Positions 15,269-21,454 of a stretch of 27,544 nt of DNA are shown piece after piece (the stretch's first letter is position 1; every line of letters begins with the position of its first letter). The stretch spans positions 1 to 27,544 of the forward strand of contig DCFC01000011.1 of the NCBI GenBank assembly GCA_002314325.1. Direction: 5' to 3'. Origin of the DNA: Megamonas hypermegale (lineage in GTDB: Bacteria > Bacillota > Negativicutes > Selenomonadales > Selenomonadaceae). The position numbers were made by a program, and so were the translations under genes. The notes beneath the pieces were generated by a model. It saw only the letters and a list, made by a program, of their open reading frames with translations. It was not told where the DNA came from and searched no databases.

Positions 15269-15330
15269 TACAAAGTAGTTTTGGTAGTAGGTTTTTATTT
15301 CGGCTATGGATTTATCCATAGCTTTTTTTT
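15269..15330 (+). ncRNA. Candidate small RNA, antisense to the parA leader
   Basis: A transcript from the promoter at 15234-15262 would start near 15269. It would end in a textbook terminator: GCTATGGA (15303-15310), loop TTTA, TCCATAGC (15315-15322) and eight Ts. That predicts an RNA of about 60 nt. It contains GGTAGTAGG, and an inverted partner TACTACC lies at 15243-15249. It is complementary to the gap between the SAP-domain gene and parA, so it could control parA expression as plasmid antisense RNAs do. It is predicted only from promoter and terminator sequence. Confidence 0.5.
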
Positions 15331-15520
15331 ATGCCTTTAAAAATGCTTTGACACAATCATTAGACCACAGACAGTCCGTATTATCGCATTTCATAGTGGA
15401 ATAACATTCATTGTTTCCTTCGGCTTTCTGAATGCAGTGTATAAGTTCCGCTTTTTTTGCTTTTTTAGGAAGCATAATACCTTTTTCAGCTGCAAATTTT
15501 TTGATTTCCTTGATTGTCAT
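15329..15520 (-). CDS. SAP/Rho-N-like small protein with C-terminal Cys cluster
   Basis: The 63-residue protein has a helix-extension-helix SAP-type fold in TIKEIKKFAAEKGI and KAKKAELIHCIQKAEGN. A compact Cys motif with CYSTMKCDNTDCLWSNDC follows, four cysteines likely to bind a metal. SAP proteins with an EGNxxC...CxxxxCLWxxDC tail are familiar as small proteins in many bacteria. They are expected to bind nucleic acid; the exact role is unknown. It precedes parA by 108 bases, with the small-RNA locus between them. Confidence 0.75.
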   Translation of the reverse strand: MTIKEIKKFAAEKGIMLPKKAKKAELIHCIQKAEGNNECYSTMKCDNTDCLWSNDCVKAFLKA

Positions 15521-15550
15521 TTTTCTAACCTCACTATAAAATTTTTATTT

Positions 15551-15573
15551 AATATGTCCGAATCGGACATATT
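15551..15573. repeat. GTCCGAWTCGGAC palindrome, site 8 (11-bp arms)
   Basis: Left arm AATATGTCCGA, central A, right arm TCGGACATATT. It abuts the stop codon of the 15574-15852 gene and lies 30 bases before the SAP-protein start. No T-run follows, so it is a poor terminator. Confidence 0.92.
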
Positions 15574-15852
15574 TTAAACCTGTTTTTCCGGCGATATATC
15601 TACATCCAATTCTTCAGACAGTGCCAAATCTACCTTTTTAAGAAAATCGCTGATACTTATATTCTGCTTATCAGCCAAAATCTGAATTAAAGCAAGATGC
15701 ATACAGATAATTTTCATATCTTCGCCACCTACCAAAAAACCTACTTCATTGTCATCATATATCACACCTGTGATATATGCGGCAATTTCCTTATTTTTGT
15801 TCATTTCTAACATATCCATAGTTTTAGCGATAACTGTATTTTTATTAATCAT
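15574..15852 (-). CDS. Small acidic protein, unknown
   Basis: The 92-residue soluble protein includes AKTMDMLEMNKNKEIAAYIT, VGFLVGGEDMKIICMHLALIQILADKQ and an acidic tail LSEELDVDISPEKQ. I do not recognise the family; length and context resemble small phage/ICE replication-module proteins. Its start overlaps the end of the MmcB-like gene by 8 bases, so it is translationally coupled. Confidence 0.65.
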   Translation of the reverse strand: MINKNTVIAKTMDMLEMNKNKEIAAYITGVIYDDNEVGFLVGGEDMKIICMHLALIQILADKQNISISDFLKKVDLALSEELDVDISPEKQV

Positions 15853-16294
15853 TTCTCAATGCCTCCTTAACCGTATATCTGCTTAAACTTCGTATCATGC
15901 AGTACATTAGGTCAATTTTCTTACCCAGATGTACTGTTTTTTGTTTTGCTCGTCTTTTCAATATAAGGTCATACCCGTTATATACATATATGCCGGCGCC
16001 GTAAAATCTTATATCTATATCCTGCTGTACTTGCTCATATACATCTTTTGTTAATACAAGATAATTAAAATCACCGACAAAAGACAACTTGGCACGAGAA
16101 TAGAAATCGTCTCTTGAAGTTTTTATCTCATAGCAGCGGAATACATTTTTACAGTCCATTGTCATGTAATCCACTCTTTCTGTGCCGTATCCTTCACCGA
16201 GTGTTACTTCCAATGCGCCGTAAACACCTACGCCGTCAGCTTTTGTCGCAAGCACAAGAGCCTGTTCTACTTCTTTTGTTAATTCTGTTTTCAT
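15845..16294 (-). CDS. MmcB-like PD-(D/E)XK nuclease
   Basis: The 149-residue protein has a restriction-endonuclease-like core. An acidic residue lies in GTERVDYMTMD (about 35-45), and the catalytic EIK of RCYEIKTSRDDFYSRAK lies near residue 56. KLSFVGDFNYLVLTKDVYEQV and GAGIYVYNG follow. This pattern is shared with MmcB-family DNA repair proteins and similar phage nucleases. It probably nicks or processes DNA during replication or repair of the element. It sits between ssb and a small coupled gene. Substrate and specificity are not deducible. Confidence 0.7.
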   Translation of the reverse strand: MKTELTKEVEQALVLATKADGVGVYGALEVTLGEGYGTERVDYMTMDCKNVFRCYEIKTSRDDFYSRAKLSFVGDFNYLVLTKDVYEQVQQDIDIRFYGAGIYVYNGYDLILKRRAKQKTVHLGKKIDLMYCMIRSLSRYTVKEALRND

Positions 16295-16309
16295 AAAATC
16301 ACCTCACTT

Positions 16310-16714
16310 CTAAAACGGTATATCCTCATCCGGCGGTATTTCTTCACCGAATTGCATCTGTTCTGCTGTAGCCGCATTATTACCATTAGCAGTTTCAGCA
16401 GGCTTCTTACCAACAAATTCAAGCTCATCCATGATAACTTCTGTACTGTATCGTTTACTGCCGTCCTGCGCCGTGTAACTGCTTACTTGAATGCGTCCTG
16501 CCATGATAATCTGTCTGCCTTTAGCTAAATGATTTCCGCATATTTCAGCAAGCTTGTTGAAAACAACAATCGGAATAAAATCCGCCTGCTGCTGATCATC
16601 TTTACTTATTCTGCGGTTTACGGCAAGGTTAAATCTTGCCACGGCAATTCCTGTTTGCGTATAACGTACTTCCGGATCTTTTGTAAGCCTGCCGGCTAAT
16701 ATTACTTTATTCAT
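16310..16714 (-). CDS. ssb: Single-stranded DNA-binding protein
   Basis: The start is ATG 16714, with GAGGAG 6 bases upstream. The longer frame to 16771 would add 19 residues before the OB fold and is not supported. The 134-residue protein begins MNKVILAGRLTKDPEVRYTQTG, a canonical SSB opening, continues with FIPIVVFNKLAEICGNHLAKGRQI and ends in the acidic tip PPDEDIPF, which recruits repair and replication enzymes. It coats single-stranded DNA at the element's fork. It sits with dnaB and the replisome organizer. Confidence 0.96.
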   Translation of the reverse strand: MNKVILAGRLTKDPEVRYTQTGIAVARFNLAVNRRISKDDQQQADFIPIVVFNKLAEICGNHLAKGRQIIMAGRIQVSSYTAQDGSKRYSTEVIMDELEFVGKKPAETANGNNAATAEQMQFGEEIPPDEDIPF

Positions 16715-16791
16715 CTTTATCTCCTCATTCTTCCGTAAATTTGAACCAGCCGTTTTTAAGAGCCTGTTCACTTAAATTTTTCTGTGCTTCC

Positions 16792-16989
16792 TTAAAAGTG
16801 GTAAATAATATATTTTCCCTCTCTTTTCAGCTTTTCTACATACTTTCCATAGCTCATCTTATGTGCATCGGCTTCTAGTGCCAGCCGTTCCAAATGGGCC
16901 ATACGTTCTTTCACATCTTTTTCTCTTTTAGCTGCTGCCGTCATAACTATATCCGTTTTTCGTTTTCTACCTTTATTTTCCCGACTCAT
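16792..16989 (-). CDS. Small basic helical protein, unknown
   Basis: The 65-residue, strongly basic protein begins SRENKGRKRKTDIVMTAAAK, has a helical middle (EKDVKERMAHLERLALEADA) and ends KREGKYIIYHF. It overlaps the stop of the zinc-ribbon gene as ATGA. In the next frame the reading continues past its stop to the ssb ribosome-binding site without interruption (tail NGWFKFTEE), so a lost or shifted C-terminus is possible. No family is recognised. Confidence 0.6.
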   Translation of the reverse strand: MSRENKGRKRKTDIVMTAAAKREKDVKERMAHLERLALEADAHKMSYGKYVEKLKREGKYIIYHF

Positions 16990-17156
16990 TTAATAATGCC
17001 CCACTTTCTATACTTGTTTTTCTTATTCATCTTCCTGTAATAACACAGCCTGTCATCGCGACAAATACTTACCCATTTATCTATTTCCGGCAGGTAAAGC
17101 AGTTGCCGTTCATCCTCATCAAGTCGCTTACCGCATTTCCAACAGCAGTATTTCAT
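16986..17156 (-). CDS. Small zinc-ribbon-like protein
   Basis: The start chosen is ATG 17156. The frame is open to 17195, but its extra 13 residues are written by the palindrome at 17177-17193. The 56-residue product begins MKYCCWKCGKRLDEDERQ, a CxxC knuckle, with further cysteines at SICRDDRLCYY that could complete a zinc site. The C-terminus is basic. It lies right after dnaB. It is probably a nucleic-acid or protein-binding accessory. Confidence 0.65.
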   Translation of the reverse strand: MKYCCWKCGKRLDEDERQLLYLPEIDKWVSICRDDRLCYYRKMNKKNKYRKWGIIK

Positions 17157-17176
17157 ATCAATCACATCTTTTCTGC

Positions 17177-17193
17177 GTGTCCGAATCGGACAC
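17177..17193. repeat. GTCCGAWTCGGAC palindrome, site 9
   Basis: The perfect 17-bp dyad GTGTCCGAATCGGACAC lies 1 base after the dnaB stop. No T-run follows on the transcribed strand. Confidence 0.92.
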
Positions 17194-17194
17194 A

Positions 17195-18514
17195 TTATGC
17201 CGGTCGAACTAAATCTTGAAACCTTACAAAGTCTTTGTGAAAAAATACCTGTACGGTGCCTGTCGGTCCGTTCCTGTGTTTAGCAATAATAACGTCTGTA
17301 ATATTGCTATTTTCCGTGTCCGGATTGTAATAATCATCTCTGTATAAAAGCATTACAATATCTGCATCCTGCTCCAGTGAACCCGACTCACGTAAATCAC
17401 TTAGCATAGGCTTTTTATTCTGTCGCGCTTCCACGCTACGGGAAAGTTGGGAAAGAGCAATTATCGGTATATCTAATTCTCTAGCCAGAAGTTTTAGAGA
17501 ACGGGATATTTCCGAAATTTCCTGGTTTCTATTTTCTCGTTTCGCTGTTTGTATAAGCTGTAAATAATCTATTACGATAAGTTCTATATTTTTTTCTCTT
17601 TTCAGTTTTCGAGCTATAGAACGAATTTCCATAACGGATAATCCCACATTATCGTTTATAATTAAATTGGATTTTGCTACATCATCAGCCGTTGCTACAA
17701 TCTTATTCCACTCTTTATTATCTAATTCTCCGGTTTTAATATTTGCTAGCTTTACGATACCCCATGACGAAATAATTCTTTGCAGTAATTGCGCTGAAGA
17801 CATTTCCAGAGAAAAAACGGCTACTGATTTTTTCTCTTCTAGCGCAACAAATGAGGCAATATTAAGAGCAAACGCCGTTTTACCCATAGATGGACGGCCG
17901 GCTATAATTATAAAATCCGATTTTTTCAAACCTGTAATCATGTGATCGATATCATTAATGCCTGTAGATAAGCCTAATAATTTTCCTTTGTTGTTATAAA
18001 CATCTTCTATTTGCGTCAGTGCTTCAAGCGTCTGCTCCTGTATACTGGGAATTTTATTGGTTTTACAATTTTGTGTAGCTTGCAAAATATAGGCTTCTGC
18101 CTTGTCTGTTAATTCGTCTAAATTACAATCACTGTTACAGGAAAGATAGATAATTTCTTCCGCAGCATGAATTATATTTCGCATCACTGCTTTTTCTTTA
18201 ACGATTTTAGCATAATGACTTGTATTTGCTGTAGTTGGTACAGTATTTGCAAGCGCTGTTACAAATGCAATACCGCCTACTGTGCCTAACAGCTTTTTTT
18301 TAGACAACCTATCTACCACGGTAAGATTATCTATACCGCTTTGTTCATTATGCAATTCTAACATCGTCGAAAAAATTATGCGGTGATTTCTACGATAAAA
18401 ATCGTCTGTATTTAAAAATTCCACGATATCATCCATAACTTCGTCATTGATTAGAATTGCTCCTAAGACTGCTTCTTCAGCTTCTATGTTATACGGTAAC
18501 TGTACTGCCCTCAT
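17195..18514 (-). CDS. dnaB: Replicative DNA helicase, DnaB family
   Basis: The 439-residue protein has the usual DnaB domains. The N-terminal helical domain (about 5-105) starts with PYNIEAEEAVLGAIL, and a linker follows. The RecA-like domain has Walker A GRPSMGKT at 206-213, FSLEMS, LIVIDYLQLI (Walker B), ALSQLSR and LRESGSLEQDADIVMLLYR. It unwinds DNA at the element's fork. Its ATG overlaps the stop of the replisome organizer (TAATG), so the two are coupled. No separate helicase loader is visible; the replisome organizer probably serves this role or the host loader is used. Confidence 0.97.
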   Translation of the reverse strand: MRAVQLPYNIEAEEAVLGAILINDEVMDDIVEFLNTDDFYRRNHRIIFSTMLELHNEQSGIDNLTVVDRLSKKKLLGTVGGIAFVTALANTVPTTANTSHYAKIVKEKAVMRNIIHAAEEIIYLSCNSDCNLDELTDKAEAYILQATQNCKTNKIPSIQEQTLEALTQIEDVYNNKGKLLGLSTGINDIDHMITGLKKSDFIIIAGRPSMGKTAFALNIASFVALEEKKSVAVFSLEMSSAQLLQRIISSWGIVKLANIKTGELDNKEWNKIVATADDVAKSNLIINDNVGLSVMEIRSIARKLKREKNIELIVIDYLQLIQTAKRENRNQEISEISRSLKLLARELDIPIIALSQLSRSVEARQNKKPMLSDLRESGSLEQDADIVMLLYRDDYYNPDTENSNITDVIIAKHRNGPTGTVQVFFHKDFVRFQDLVRPA

Positions 18515-19446
18515 TATTTGTTTTCATTCCTTTCCGAGTAACCAAATTGCAGTGCTTCCAACTGCTTTTGCTTCAACTGCTCAATATCTATATTACTTTT
18601 AGACTTATCAAGAGACTGTGCTACGTAGCTATAATTATCTTTACAGGCTATATACAGCCAGCCCATAGGATTTTTTATATTTTCCTTTTTCTGCAAATCA
18701 TAATTTTTCAGCTGTTTTAAAACAAGCTCTTTAGGAAATTTGTTAAAAACTTTTAACGTAGTGTTATTTATTTCCAATCGTCGCTTCTGAAATTCATGAG
18801 ACAGATTTATTTTTTCAATACCGTTACATTGTAACGAACTACTACTACTAGTAGTTATATCTATCTCTTTCTCTGTCTCTATCTCTTTCTCTACGTTACA
18901 TTGTAACGCTACTATTTTTTCAGAATTTTCAACGTTACAATGTAACGTTTTTATGATATTATCCAGCTTCTTTTTGCTATTTATTTTTCCGTTATTTATA
19001 CTGTTTTTTAGTATAAATATAAATTTTTTATCTATTAAACCTTGTTTTAGATATTCACTTAGAAATTCCAACAGTCTATGTTTCATAACGCGAGCCTGTG
19101 ATTCACTGGCAGAGCCGAATTCCAACTCTTTTATCAGTAAACCTAACACATTATTACCGTCTTTTACTATTTCAAGCCAGTTACATCGCTCAAAATATGA
19201 AATCGTCATGGCTATGTCATCTATTGGTTTATCCAGTACGGCAGCTATTTCATCTTCAATAGAGCCATACAGACCTTTAAACGGTATAAAACCTTCATTG
19301 CCTACGTTATCAAGGCTTAGAAGCTGCATCTGCTGAAAACATATTATCTTTTCACTACCACCGGATTGCTTCATTAATTTTCGTATTTCTAATCTGTTAT
19401 AGAAATCTTTCATAAGTTTTATCCAATATAACTGACCCTTTTTCAT
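18514..19446 (-). CDS. Phage-type replisome organizer (initiator)
   Basis: The 310-residue protein's N-terminal 120 residues (YWIKLMKDFYNRLEIRKLMK, IICFQQMQLLSL, GFIPFKGLYGSIEDEIAAVL) match the Phage_rep_org N-terminal winged-helix domain of Firmicutes phages. A poorly conserved linker (about 160-215, with a five-Ser run) carries three near-repeats LHCNV, LQCNV and LQCNG. These are encoded by DNA palindromes that look like its own binding sites. The C-terminal part (about 225-290, with IKNPMGWLYIACKDNYSYV) resembles the DnaD-like end that recruits helicase. It precedes dnaB with a one-base overlap. Confidence 0.88.
   Translation of the reverse strand: MKKGQLYWIKLMKDFYNRLEIRKLMKQSGGSEKIICFQQMQLLSLDNVGNEGFIPFKGLYGSIEDEIAAVLDKPIDDIAMTISYFERCNWLEIVKDGNNVLGLLIKELEFGSASESQARVMKHRLLEFLSEYLKQGLIDKKFIFILKNSINNGKINSKKKLDNIIKTLHCNVENSEKIVALQCNVEKEIETEKEIDITTSSSSSLQCNGIEKINLSHEFQKRRLEINNTTLKVFNKFPKELVLKQLKNYDLQKKENIKNPMGWLYIACKDNYSYVAQSLDKSKSNIDIEQLKQKQLEALQFGYSERNENK
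18822..18947. repeat. Three CGTTACAWTGTAACG palindromes inside the initiator gene; candidate replication origin
   Basis: Exact 15-bp dyads CGTTACATTGTAACG lie at 18822-18836 and 18894-18908, and CGTTACAATGTAACG at 18933-18947 (arms extend to 18931-18949). A further palindrome, ACTACTAGTAGT (18844-18855), and a 36-base pyrimidine-only-like tract (18857-18892) lie between the first two. Iterons inside the initiator gene are the known origin layout of several Firmicutes phages. The copy in coding sequence and the variable linker above it support selection on DNA. Confidence 0.7.
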
Positions 19447-19455
19447 TCAAATCAC

Positions 19456-19863
19456 TCAAACTTCAATGGATAATATATCTTTTATATCCTTCCATTCTTC
19501 TTTAGTCGGAACTGTAAAGCCGTTTTCAATATCTCGATATCTTTCTTCCGGCATATCCAAAATCTGAGCTAGAGCTTCTATCGGCATTGACAATTCTTCT
19601 CTATATCGTTTAATTAATGGCGCATATTTAAAACTATCGCTCATCTTTTCAACTCTTTTTGTTTGTTTTGGTTTTGATTTCGCTACAACTACAGCATTAT
19701 TAGCACGGTTTCCTTTTTTGTAAGCATCTATTCCTACTGTTAGAAGAATTCTAATCATTTCAGAACGTGATTTGTTAAAGAAAAACTGTTGTTTCATTTC
19801 CAATAAACTATTATTTAAATCATCATTTACCGGAAATGTCATTTTTTTATTTAGCGATTTCAT
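19456..19863 (-). CDS. RHH-HTH fusion regulator
   Basis: The start is ATG 19863 with GGAGGT 6 bases upstream, giving 135 residues; the frame is open further to 19944 but that part overlaps the promoter. The N-terminal ribbon-helix-helix reads KKMTFPVNDDLNNSLLEMKQ with NKSRSEMIRILLTVGIDAYKK. After a basic linker, a second domain (APLIKRYREELSMPIEALAQ, ILDMPEERYRDIENG) looks like an XRE-type HTH. The fusion suggests a regulator that reads two DNA elements. It is the first gene of the replication operon and faces another RHH gene across tandem repeats. Confidence 0.78.
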   Translation of the reverse strand: MKSLNKKMTFPVNDDLNNSLLEMKQQFFFNKSRSEMIRILLTVGIDAYKKGNRANNAVVVAKSKPKQTKRVEKMSDSFKYAPLIKRYREELSMPIEALAQILDMPEERYRDIENGFTVPTKEEWKDIKDILSIEV

Positions 19864-19915
19864 TAATATACCTCCAATAATTTTTATTAAGTTCATAACT
19901 TCATAACCTATGTAT

Positions 19916-19944
19916 AATTTATCACTACTTCTGAACTTTGTCAA
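19916..19944 (-). promoter_or_regulatory. Promoter of the replication operon
   Basis: On the minus strand, TTGACA (19939-19944), a 17-base spacer and TAAATT (19916-19921). The leader to ATG 19863 carries a direct repeat GTTATGAAGTTATGAA (19892-19908), a possible operator. Confidence 0.7.
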
Positions 19945-19980
19945 GTTATTATTTTCTTAATTTCTTATCTGGTGAAAATT

Positions 19981-20070
19981 AAGAAATTCTTATCTTCTTA
20001 TCTTCGGAAGTTCTTATAAGAAATTCTTATCTTCTTATCTTCGGAAGTTCTTATATTAAGAAGATAAGAA
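19981..20070. repeat. Two 37-bp tandem repeats plus inverted partial copy between divergent RHH genes
   Basis: Positions 19981-20017 and 20018-20054 are identical. Each contains the direct octamer TTCTTATC twice followed by TTCGGAAG. The reverse form, AAGAAGATAAGAAG, follows at 20057-20070, and a diverged copy (TTCTTAATTTCTTATC) precedes at 19954-19969. The array lies between two divergent promoters. RHH proteins typically bind such short direct repeats, so it is a likely shared operator; an origin-related role is possible. Confidence 0.85.
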
Positions 20071-20071
20071 G

Positions 20072-20100
20072 TTTACATTTTTAAGGTTATGTTATATCAT
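20072..20100 (+). promoter_or_regulatory. Promoter of the small RHH gene
   Basis: TTTACA (20072-20077), 17-base spacer and TATCAT (20095-20100), directly downstream of the 37-bp repeats and about 35 bases before the start codon. Confidence 0.65.
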
Positions 20101-20134
20101 AAGATTATATTAAGGAATTTAGGAGTGATACGTA

Positions 20135-20308
20135 ATGCCTTCCAACAAACCACGTTTTACTGTAGTCTGTGATGAAGAATTATTAAAAAGAATAGATGAC
20201 TTCCGTTTCGAAAACAGATATACTAGTCGTACTTCAGCTGCCATAGAGTTAATCAATCGAGGATTAGAGGCTGTTGAAAAGGAAGCAGCTATAAAAGATA
20301 GTAAATAA
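20135..20308 (+). CDS. Small Arc/RHH-type DNA-binding protein
   Basis: The 57-residue protein has AGGAG 9 bases before ATG. KPRFTVVCDEELLKRIDDF followed by NRYTSRTSAAIELINRGLEA is a complete ribbon-helix-helix domain: a short beta strand and two helices with a G at the end of helix 2. It has a promoter of its own next to the 37-bp repeats and is divergent from the RHH-HTH regulator. It probably binds those repeats and controls replication-operon transcription, like small plasmid copy-control repressors. It is followed by an inverted repeat (20316-20344) and a terminator. Confidence 0.85.
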   Translation: MPSNKPRFTVVCDEELLKRIDDFRFENRYTSRTSAAIELINRGLEAVEKEAAIKDSK

Positions 20309-20364
20309 AGAAAAATTCCCTTACACTATAGTCGTATAAGGGAATATATACAGCATCTTATTAG

Positions 20365-20399
20365 GCTATATGTATTGTTTCAGTATATATAGCTTTTTT
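20365..20399 (+). terminator. Terminator after the RHH gene
   Basis: GCTATAT (20365-20371) pairs with ATATAGC (20387-20393), followed by six Ts. A second inverted repeat, TTCCCTTA/TAAGGGAA, lies closer to the gene at 20316-20344 without a T-run. Confidence 0.7.
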
Positions 20400-20550
20400 A
20401 TTTAGACATCAAAATCTCGGCGTATTTCTTATTATACTTATCTAAAATATTACTATTTGGTGGATTGTAAAAAACAGTCATTGATATATTATCTTCCTTT
20501 ATAACAATCTTGTTTTTAAAATCATTTGGATTAACGATCTTTTCTTTCAT
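20398..20550 (-). CDS. 50-residue protein, unknown
   Basis: The frame begins at ATG 20550 with GAGGT 6 bases upstream and ends at TAA 20398-20400. The product begins MKEKIVNPNDFKNKIVIKED and ends KYAEILMSK. It is basic and soluble with one likely beta hairpin (KIVIKEDNISMTVFY). It is the second gene of a two-gene unit transcribed away from the XRE repressor. By position it could be an excisionase-like or antirepressor factor, as early genes facing a repressor often are, but no motif shows this. Confidence 0.6.
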   Translation of the reverse strand: MKEKIVNPNDFKNKIVIKEDNISMTVFYNPPNSNILDKYNKKYAEILMSK

Positions 20551-20567
20551 TATTTAACCTCTTAAAA

Positions 20568-20723
20568 TCAAGCAGTTTTTTTAGTATTTAAATCAATTTT
20601 TCTCATCCGTTCATTTTCTTTTTGAGCTATTTTCATACCTTTAGCTACTAAAATAATGATATCTTTATTTTGTTCTGATAATTTATTAAAAATTTCTTTC
20701 ATATCATCTATCTTATTTTTCAT
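20568..20723 (-). CDS. 51-residue helical protein, unknown
   Basis: The ATG at 20723 is preceded by an excellent AAGGAGG (8-base spacing) and by a near-consensus promoter. The product (begins MKNKIDDMKEIFNKLSEQNK, then DIIILVAKGMKIAQKENERM) is a helical, charged peptide. It resembles the C-terminal helices of XRE regulators more than a DNA-binding domain. Expression should be directly controlled by the divergent XRE repressor through operators overlapping the promoter. It may be a lysis/lysogeny-type switch partner; this is inference. Confidence 0.65.
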   Translation of the reverse strand: MKNKIDDMKEIFNKLSEQNKDIIILVAKGMKIAQKENERMRKIDLNTKKTA

Positions 20724-20745
20724 TGATAAATCCTCCTTAAATTTT

Positions 20746-20846
20746 ACTAATTATTGATTTCTAATTTCAATATTATACTAATGATTAGTTTTTGTCAACC
20801 TTTTACAGGCTATTTCATTGACATTTTTATCAATCATTGATATTAT
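20746..20846. promoter_or_regulatory. Divergent promoters with three 13-bp operator dyads
   Basis: Rightward promoter: TTGACA 20818-20823, 17-base spacer, TATTAT 20841-20846. Leftward promoter (minus): TTGACA 20793-20798, 17-base spacer, TAATAT 20770-20775. Dyad ATCAATCATTGAT (20829-20841) fills the rightward spacer and ACTAATGATTAGT (20777-20789) the leftward spacer. A hybrid, ACTAATTATTGAT (20746-20758), lies just downstream of the leftward -10. This is the geometry of a phage-repressor switch. Confidence 0.85.
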
Positions 20847-20864
20847 AAGTTTGGAGGTGTAATC

Positions 20865-21347
20865 ATGAATAGTCGAATTCGTGAATTAAGAAAAATACTT
20901 AACTTAAACCAAAAAGATTTTGCTCAAAAAATAGGATTAAAGCAAGGTGCTATAAGTTATATGGAGAAAAATGGCTCAACCATTACTGAACAAAATATAA
21001 AAAATATATGTTCTCAATTTAATGTAAATGAAAAATGGTTACGCACTGGTTTCGGTGATATATTCATTGAAAATGAAAAAAAATATGATGAACTTTTCAA
21101 TATATTCGAGAAACTTTCTCCTGTTCTTCAAGATTATCTAATAAAAACAGCTAAAGATCTATTAGATATTCAAGAAAAAAATCAATTAAATAACAATACA
21201 AAACAAGTATCCAAGTCTTATAATTTCTCACATAGTGATAATGAACTCACTGTAGAACAAAAGAGAGCTATAGTTAATCGTGAACTTGATGATGAAGAAA
21301 AGTCCAAATCCAATACTGATATCAATGCGAAAAGGGAGTTGTCTTAA
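20865..21347 (+). CDS. XRE-family repressor
   Basis: The 160-residue protein has GGAGGTG 5 bases before ATG. The N-terminal HTH (about 1-65) reads RIRELRKILNLNQKDFAQKI, then GLKQGAISYMEKNG and NEKWLRTGFGDIF, the typical opening of Firmicutes phage/ICE repressors. The C-terminal part is helical and charged. It lacks the Ser-Lys peptidase of LexA/cI or the HEXXH of ImmA partners, so induction by self-cleavage is unlikely. It should bind the three dyads at 20746-20841, repressing the leftward pair and itself. It lies between the switch and the recombinase. Confidence 0.87.
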   Translation: MNSRIRELRKILNLNQKDFAQKIGLKQGAISYMEKNGSTITEQNIKNICSQFNVNEKWLRTGFGDIFIENEKKYDELFNIFEKLSPVLQDYLIKTAKDLLDIQEKNQLNNNTKQVSKSYNFSHSDNELTVEQKRAIVNRELDDEEKSKSNTDINAKRELS

Positions 21348-21413
21348 GTTTCCACTATTATAAATGGTTCAAGAAACCAAAAAAACGACGAACACTATAT
21401 TAAAATAAGGCAT

Positions 21414-21451
21414 AAAAAAACCACCATAATGCTGGTAACATTACAGTGGTT
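21414..21451 (-). terminator. Minus-strand terminator facing the recombinase
   Basis: AACCACCATAATG (21419-21431) pairs with CATTACAGTGGTT (21439-21451), 11 of 13 pairs, around a 7-nt loop. It is followed on the minus strand by seven Ts (21414-21420). No minus-strand gene lies upstream of it inside the element; it would stop antisense transcripts entering from the chromosome side. Confidence 0.7.
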
Positions 21452-21454
21452 AGA

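Noticed and set aside
16715..16771. N-terminal extension of SSB
   Set aside because: The OB fold starts at ATG 16714, which has its own GAGGAG site; the extension is not SSB-like.
2861..17193. Palindrome family read as a CRISPR array
   Set aside because: Spacing is irregular from 45 bases to about 6 kb, sites are partly inside genes, and no cas gene is present.
2861..17193. Palindromes read purely as transcription terminators
   Set aside because: Only two or three have T-runs in the right place, and two lie inside coding sequence.
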